Source of the DNA: Ophiura sarsii
Taxonomy: Eukaryota; Echinodermata; Ophiuroidea; Amphilepidida; Ophiuridae
DNA: 64,000 nucleotides
NCBI GenBank assembly: GCA_035610835.1
Contig: CM069452.1
Location: 23,627,121 to 23,691,120 of the forward strand
Direction: 5' to 3'
How positions within the stretch are numbered: the first letter of the stretch is position 1; every line of letters begins with the position of its first letter. The notes beneath the pieces are model-generated. The model was not told where the DNA came from and searched no databases. It worked only from the letters and a program-made list of their open reading frames with translations. Both the position numbers and the translations under genes were made by a program. Of the stretch, positions 23,601 to 32,600 are shown piece after piece.

Positions 23601-26600
23601 AATAGCTACGAAGGCTTTGGCAAATAGAATGCAAACTATCATATCCAAGATTGTCGATCCTGACCAGACAGGATATATTAAAGTGCGTTTTATAGGTGAA
23701 AATGCTAGACTAATTGAAGACGTCTTAAGGTATACACAAACAGCAAACATGCCTGGAGTTATTATGTTTTTAGATTTTAGTAAAGCATTTGATAGTATTG
23801 ATAAGCAGTATATGATGGCAACTCTGAAATTATTAAATTTTGGTCCTAGTTTCATCAAATGGGTAGAAACTCTGTATAATGATATAAGTAGCTGTATAAC
23901 CCATAATGGACATGTTTCTGAATTTTTCCCTATAAACAAAGGGGTAAGGCAAGGATGTCCTTTATCTGCATTATTATTTGTATTATGTATTGAGGTATTA
24001 GCATGTAAAGTAAGGCAAGACGAAAATATTAAAGGTATTAAACTGCCTTTCATAAATTACCAGAAAAAGGATGCAAAAATATCACTGTATGCTGATGATA
24101 TAACAATGTTTTTAAGAAATGAAGATCAAATTAATAAGGTCATAGCAGTCTTGGACAAGTTTAAGTCTATATCGGGTCTCTCTCTCAATAAAAATAAAAC
24201 AGAGGCAATATGGATTGGATCAAATAGCCTAAGAAGAGATACGTTTGGTAAATTAAAATGGAATGTATATCCAAATAATAATGTTAAAACCTTAGGTATT
24301 ACTTTCAGTAGTACTACAAGTGCTAGCAATATAAATGAAAATTGGGAAACAAAAGTGAATTCTATCAAATTAATTATAGAAGCATGGAAATATAGACAAC
24401 TGTCAATGGTTGGCAAAATATTAATAGTTAAATGCTTAATGGCATCTCAATTAACATATGTAAGTTCAGTCATTGTCTTACCGGAACATGTCATTACACA
24501 ATTAAACAGTATATTTCACAAATTTGTATGGAGGAAAGGAGAAAGAGTCAAACGTAAAACACTGATGTTAAATTATGACCAAGGTGGATTAAGAATGGTA
24601 GATTTGAAGTCATTCTTATACTCACTACAAATGTCATGGGTAAAAAAAATGCTAAACAATGACATATCCGCTTGGAAAAATATTGCTTTCTTTCACATTG
24701 GAAAATTTGATATAGGTATGGATATATTCAATTGTAATTGTTCTCTAACAACTTTAAGTAAACAATGTATCGATATTTTAAACAAACTGCCGTCGTTTTA
24801 TAAAATGTTGATACAAATATGGTTCAAATGCAATACGGTTAAACAAATAAAGAGTATAGAAAATCATAACAACCAAGTAATTTGGAACAATGAACACATT
24901 AGATACAATGGAAAGACGATTCACTTTAAGCTCTGGATAAAATCAGGAATCATTAAGATCAATCAATTATTTGGTAAAGATGGGAAAATGTTAGATGTAG
25001 TAAAGTTAAGAAATAAAATGCCACACAATGGTGGGCTATTGATGGAATATTTAGCTCTTATCAATGCAATTCCTAAAGATTGGAAATGTGTCAAACACCC
25101 TCATACAGAAGATAAGTGTATTTATTTAAGATGTACTGATAGAGATGTTAACATTGATAAGACAACAGTAAAAACCTTTAAAAAAGAACTGATGAAAAAA
25201 GTGTCTGTGATTCCAATATGCCAACATTTCTGGCAGAGAAAATATCCAAACTTCTCTTTTAATTGGAATAAAATATGGAATAATATTCCATCTACAACAA
25301 GAGAGGGCAGATTGATATCACTTAATTGGAAAATCACTAGTAATATCTACCCCACAAAAATTCTTCTGCATAAAATGAAAATAGAAAATAATGATGTATG
25401 TGATATATGTAATGAAAAGGATTATGTAGAACACTTCTTCTTTTTCTGTAAGAAGATACAACCAATATGGTTAGAAGCAAATGACATTATATCTTTAAAA
25501 GTATCAAAACATGTAGTTCTAACACATTTTGATGTACTCTTTGGGTTTCAGCAATGTACAGAAAAAACACAGAGAGATTTCATTACTAGTATAATTATGA
25601 TAGCGAAATTGTCAATTAGTAAATTAAGATATGGGAATCATCCCAATCTGTTATTTCTTTTCAAATCAGAATTGAGGTTCAGAAAATTGATTGACATTTA
25701 AATAGCATCAATTTACATTGATCAGATGACTGTGCGTAACAATGAGATGTGTAACTTGAAACTATATCATATTTTGAAGCTGCATATCATAGAAGATACA
25801 AGGAATAGTAAAAATATGTAATAGGTTTGTAATTTAAACTGAACATGTTTGATTTGATATACATGTATGTGATTGTGATAGAAAAGAGTGGCGATTTGTA
25901 ATCATGAAGTATTTGTAACTGAAGAAAGAAAGATTAATAAACTTAAAAGATAAAAAAAAAAAAGTAGAACAACGACGCCGCAGGCGGAGTTGTTCTACGC
26001 AAAAAATAATACTATCGAACGCATTTATGTCAGACAATATAACACGGGTACGGTCTAAAAACAATACCTTTATTCTCATTCTTAAACAATCATACTTTAG
26101 ACATTTATCAAAGAAATAAGTACAATTTATTGTCCACATTTGACAACTTTTACCCCTGTTAGGATCGAATAACCCACAAACATTCCATCCAATCACATGC
26201 GACGAGTAAACCATGCGTAAGCGTCGCGGCGCGGCATAAACGCAGGAAAAGCGCTAAAGACGCACTGCAAAAGTGCGCGTTATGGAGCAAACCACGCATT
26301 GTGAAGGTCGGGCGCACTGTTAAAACGTAGGCCCCACCTCCCCGTGTTAAGTTGTCTCATCTAGATGTCGCCGATTTCTCTGAGAACCAATGAGATTGCT
26401 TAAACTTTCTTAGCTGTTTAAGAATCTTTCGATACAATTCATTATCGAGGTGATAATGTAACTCCCTGGTTACTGAATCACCTTTTATGAATGCTAGATC
26501 ATCCCATTGACCTTATGTGACGATCATTTCAATCGGTGTTCGGGACTCGAAAGCGTGATCCAGTTAAAATAGTGATAATCGGTTTACACTTAACACTTCC

Positions 26601-29600
26601 ATATTGACCCTGACCGCACGGACGTAGTTTTGGGAATGTAATGTGTTACCTCAGGAATGGTCACCTTTCCTGGTTATCTTAATACCCCCAGGTAAAGTCA
26701 GATTCACTACTGATCTGCGTGCGGTATAGTCTAACATCACTTACACTTACAAATCGTAACCGTCTCCAATTTGTTTCCCACTAGTTCCGTCGGTACCAAC
26801 CATCGTTAATCTTATGGCGGGAACCAAAGAGGGTTCGATTGTGATCGAATGGGAGATCCCAGATGTGACAAACGGTAAAATTATCTTTTATCACATTCGG
26901 TACTGGGCATCCAGCGAGATGGACGGCATAGTTGGTCACATAAATATAGACGCTTCTAAGAAAAGAGACATGCATGTGCTGTTAGGACTTGAAACTAATT
27001 CGACGTATAATATTCAGGTATGTATTTCATAGTTACAATGATGAATTATTGTATAAATCAGTCTCATCACTAAACTCCACATTTATCCAAGGAATTCTGT
27101 TTTGCTCCGTTTTTTTCTCGAGCTTGTTTGAGCTGATAAACTTCCATGCAATTGTGCTTAAATTGATGTAGTTAATGATAGGAATGAAATGAAATATTAT
27201 ATGAATAATGAAATATAAAGATTGGAATTGATGACATGAAAGAAGGTTAACCGAACCCTCTATCATCATGATCATGGGAGAAAATCGGGTCAAAATAGTG
27301 GAATGGTCCGACCGCGCCGACAACGGGATTCGAAGCCGGGTTGCCTATAGGCGAGTCAACCCGCCCCTACCTGATTACATCAGCTTCGTAAAATCTCAAG
27401 ATTTTCCTTGCCATATGATAGTTCGCCTGATCGTGCGCTACCAGTACCTAGTACTGTAGCATTCGAAATTAATTTGAAATCGATTTGAAATTTAAATTGA
27501 TTTTAGAATGTTTGTAGGCCTATTGTTACTGTGACGAAAATATAGCAAAGTGGTACCAATTTTTTTCGTATATGTTTTCTTTTCCATATTTAGGTGTTTA
27601 GGTGAATTTGACTTGAATTACTCATCCGAGTGGTTCTAAATATAAAAACAATAATTCCCTTCAAATTTTATCATCGAACGTTGCACACATTTCAAGTTTG
27701 GTATTCCTATACCATAAGTTGGTGATAATTCACGACTTAAAACATCTACACAAAACATCTCTCATGCCTACGACAATTGCAGAAATAATAAGATAAACAG
27801 AGGATTTTGTCAGATACCAAAATCTCAATTTTGATATGGGGAAAGTGATATTGATCGGGTCAGTCAGGACACATCTCTTATAGTATCCCTTTATTCCTTT
27901 AACATTCCTCAACATTGCACGGGGGGAAGGGGTGATAGTTTACCGTTGTGAACGAGTAAGCGTTCCAAGACCCTTTTTTCCAGGATTGTAGGGCTGTGTA
28001 ATTGACCCCAGATGACCCCCCCCCCAAAAAAAAAAAAAACTAAACTATGCCCCAGTTTAATAACCCCAGATCCCCAACACCAAACCAAGACTCCAAATGT
28101 ATTCCCTTTAAAGGTATATTATGTGATCTTTTCCAGGGGACGCCCTCAATCCTCGAAAACAATTGGAAGCAGATTTTATTGCAGATTTACATTTCTGATC
28201 ATAAATCATGAATATATTCCAAGTTACAGAGCAATACGACTCCTAATTACCTCAAAATCGTGGTTTTAGAGTGAATTTAGAGTAAAATTTGAAAAATAGA
28301 TTGTCCCGGTACCGAGACAATCTATTTTTCAACCTCTTAAAACCATGTAACTTAGAAGATCTTTATGATTTATGATCAAATGTGTAAATCTGCAAGAAAA
28401 TCTGCTTTCATAGTAAAAAATCAATGATAGAGGGCGCTACTTGGAAAAGATCACATAATATGCCTTTAACTCTGACCCCTCCGATCACCACCGCCGCGTC
28501 CCTACCAACTGAGTTAACCTGCCAACACTCGCCCGATGAGTTCGGATGATGACGTCATCGAATCAATGCTCTAGCATGCGCGTGTATACATTGTTTTTGG
28601 CCGTAGTGAATCGTAGTGCTACGGTAGGTTAGGGTTAAGAGTAATGCGCGTATTTGTTGGAACCAATCAGCGCTCATTTTAAGTGTTGTTCTATACGGAA
28701 TAAACGCTGACCTCGTTGAAGCATAATCCAAGCGGCACAGTTCTTTCCCATTGAAAAGCACGTCCAACAATTACGTAGAGCTCTGTGGTGGAGATACCAT
28801 GGGCAATTGTGACCCACATATCAGTTCAGATGATGCTCGTGGCATGCGCGTGGACATTGTTTTTTGCCGTAGTGAATCGTAGTGCTACGGTAGGTTAGGG
28901 TTAATCGCACTTCTACTTCCACCGCGTCCATGTAGTGACAATAAGGCCTAAACAAAATGGTATGATTGGCCTATGACAAAAACAAATAGGGTAGGTCAGT
29001 AGGGATTTTTTTAAATTTTTAAATCACCTGCTTTGGGGACTTAAAATAACTGAAAATGAAAGCAAACAGTCAGAAACTTGAATAGGCCTACTTTGTTCAA
29101 TTTTTATCCCCTGGTTTGTAAAACCAGAAGGGGATTTTGTCATCATGTAATGTGCGTCTGTCTGTATGTATGTAGGCCTATGTAGGGGTGTAGGGGTGTG
29201 TGTGCGTGTGTGCCTTTTGGTTAGCCTTTTTTCCAAATGCTGTATCTGTTGAAAGGATAGACGGATTGACTTCAAACCTTCAGTGATAGGTAGGCCATGG
29301 TCAAACACTGTAGCTGCTTGTTTGGGTCTAATTTGCAAAGGTCATCTGAGGTCAAAGGTCATCTAGAGGTCAAATCGTAAAAGTTGCCCGAATGCTGTAT
29401 CTGTTGAAAGGATGGACGGATTGACTTCAAACCTTCAGTGATAGGTAGGCCATGGTCAAACACTGTAGCTGCTTGTTTGGGGGTCTAATTTGCAAAGGTC
29501 ATCTGAGGTCAAAGGTCATCTAGAGGTCAAATCGTAAAAGTTGCCTGATTGACGTCAAACTTAGAGAAAAGAAACATGAACACCGGGTGAACATGTCTAA

Positions 29601-32600
29601 AATAAATTAGAGGTCATCCAAGGTCATCTGAGGTCAAAGGTCATCCAGAGGTCAAATCGTAAAAGTTGCCCGATTGACGTCAAACTTGGAGACAAGAAAC
29701 ATGAACACCGGGTGAACATGTCTAAAATAAATTAGAGGTCATCTGAGGTCAAAGGTCATCCAGAGGTCAAATCGTAAAAGTTGCCCGATCGACGTCAAAC
29801 TTGGAGACAAGAAACATGAACACCGGGTGAACATGTCTAAAATAATTAGAGGTCATCTGAGGTCATCTGAGGTCAAAGGTCATCCAGAGGTCAAATCGTA
29901 AAAGTTGCCTGATTGACGTCAAACTTGGAGACAAGAAACATGAACACCGGGTGAACATGTCTAAAAGAAATTAGAGGTCATCTGAGGTCAAAGGTCATCC
30001 AGAGGTCAAATCGTAAAAGTTGCCCGATTGACGTCAAACTTGGAGACAAGAAACATGAACACCGGGTGAACATGTCTAAAATAAATTAGAGGTCATCTGA
30101 GGTCAAAGGTCATCCAGAGGTCAAATCGTAAAAGTTGCCCGATTGACGTCAAACTTGGAGACAAGAAACATGAACACCGGGTGAACATGTCTAAAATAAA
30201 TTAGAGGTCATCTGAAGTCAAAGGTCATCCAGAGGTCAAATCATAAAAGTTGCCTGATCGGCGTCAAACTTTGAAACAAGAAACATGAACACCGGGGGAA
30301 CATGTCTAAAATAAATTAGAGGTCATCCGAGGTCAACGGTCAACCAAGGTCAACAAGGGGTTAATTTGTGCAATGAACACCGTGGGAACATGTAAAAAAA
30401 TAATTAGAGGTCATCCGAGGTCATCTGAGGTCAAAGGTCATCCAGAGGTCAAATCGTTAAAGTTGACCGATTGACCTCAAACTTGGAGAAAAGAAACATG
30501 AACACCGGGGGAACATGACCCATGTATGACCGTTGACCTCATTTAGTTGATCTCCCAGCCAGGGGGATTCGCAAGTCGTGACTTGCAGTGTTTTTTTGTT
30601 TTTCCTCCCTCAAAATAATAGAAAATATTCAGGGTTGGCGATGTATTTAGGGTCGGTCGGGTGGCCAATCAAACCTTTTTTAGGCCTAAGCAGAATCACT
30701 GACGACGATAATATATATAAAGGAGGCAATCTCAGCTCAGATGTACTGTTTCGGTTCAAATCTAGGTACAGTAACTGGATTTGTGCATTTTCTATACGCT
30801 AGTAGCCATCGGTACCACTAGATTATGGGGAGAGTAGAAAGTTAAGGTAGATAATTTGTTTCCTAAATCATTTTGGGCGATTTATTTATTATTAATGTTT
30901 ACCAATTATATTTCTTTGAATCAGATTCAAGCAGAGACTAGTGGCGGGAAGGGGCCGTGGGGAGAAGTGGAATCCGTTTTTGTCCCTCCAGGTAGGATAT
31001 GCATATCTAACACAAAAATGTCCTGATTAGGTGCTTATGATACCTAATTCAAAATCAATAGTCTGCACCAAAACCCTGAGGAATACATTAAGTGCACAAA
31101 TTCCTTCCCGTAATTTGACATCTCTTCCATACAAATTTAAAGGATACTTTTAAAGTCATGAAGTGCCCAGAACCAATAAAAAAGTTGCAGCAAATTCAGT
31201 TTCTATGGTGTATACTAACGAAGTACAGTGAAGTATCAATGTGTGTAATGAATCACAGCTAATTATTCATCCATCCCTGCCAGACTTCTTTCAAAACTAT
31301 AACAATTATTTGCTACAACTGTTTTTGGGTGGTTGTTCGTAAAGGTCGAGTCACGTGCTTTCATCGACCCTAGCAACAAATTAACGGGATGGCTCGGCCA
31401 TAAAATGCTCGAGCCATCATAACTTTAAAACTTGTATCAAAGATATCAAATTACGTCAAAGAAATTTGGTCACATAATCCTGAACCCCGAGGCGTGGCTT
31501 AGAGTATAAAACTATCAGGGTAAAACGGGTCAAACTGGGGGAAACGCAACACTCTACCAATGTCATCAAGGAAAAGTGGAATACACGGGTTTTTCTGACC
31601 AGATTGGAGTAATTTGGTACACGTCTTGATTGAATGATCGAATGATTAAGCATCCGGATTTTCCAATATCCCTATTTCCTTTCATTAGATACCGCAAAAA
31701 TGAGATTTGCTAAAAGCAAGAACCGATTGGCGCATTTGCCTTCTGTCATCTGTAGCTGATGTATCCATATTTTACTTCCACATTGTACAGTTTTTAGTGA
31801 ACAAATGTGTTACTTTTATTAATGCAATACTTTGATTTGCAGCTGTATCATCACAGGGCTCGTCAAGATTTAGTACCGCTGGGATTACTGGGATTGTAAT
31901 AGCGTTAATACTGCTCATTTTCGTGATCGCAATCATTGTTATATACAGGTATGTAACAGATTAAAATGACATATGTTAAGATTAAGCTTGTACGCAATAT
32001 TTTATGAGATAATCATTGCCACGCCAAAAGGCACACTTTGCGATCTTAGTTAAGGTTTGTTTATCATCTAAATAATCGACTGCAAAATTTCGATGTAACT
32101 CACTTGTAACTATAACAGGTTAACAAGCCAATGCCATATCAGGTTAAATGAGATATAATTGCGATTTCGGATCTAACTATTTATTTATTTCTCATCCGAT
32201 AATCAACTGCCAAGGTGTCATGAAACTCACTTGTAACTTTTATAGGTTTAAAGGCCATTGCTTTGGTCAGACAATTATCAACATTTGAATAAACCCGAAG
32301 AGAGATAGCATGGCCTACCTAAATACTCTTGATCAAATCAAAAGTCAAAATGCTAAAAGAATATCGTCTGTAACATCTGAATATATTTCTCATTGTATAC
32401 TCCGCAAAATAGATTCAAAAACTCAAGAGCAATGCAATCAAGAGTCAAAAAAGGCGTGACGAGAGGAACACCAGGCAACATGGCAAAAATACCAGTGCAA
32501 AGCCCTCTAGCGATGTCGCAGACCACGGATGACAAAGGTGTATATGAGAATCCGAATGGCGAATCCGAAACTCTTATCTGCTATAAACAAAACGTTGTAT

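Larger units (their letters stand above)
21675..25961 (+). mobile_element. L1/Tx1-type non-LTR retrotransposon, 5'-truncated
   Basis: The order is: ORF1 3' end, a 59-nt gap, an intact ORF2, a ~250-nt 3' UTR and an A-run at 25952-25963. The 7-bp sequence AAGTAGA is found at 21668-21674 and 25962-25968 and fits a target-site duplication. The truncation lies inside ORF1. It sits in intron 10 in the same orientation as the host gene. Confidence 0.85.

Noticed and set aside
23595..24416. Minus-strand frames inside the LINE ORF2
   Set aside because: They are shadows of the + strand reverse transcriptase.
29240..30510. CRISPR-like regular spacing
   Set aside because: The spacers are as similar as the repeats and the units exceed 110 bp. 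It is a eukaryotic satellite.
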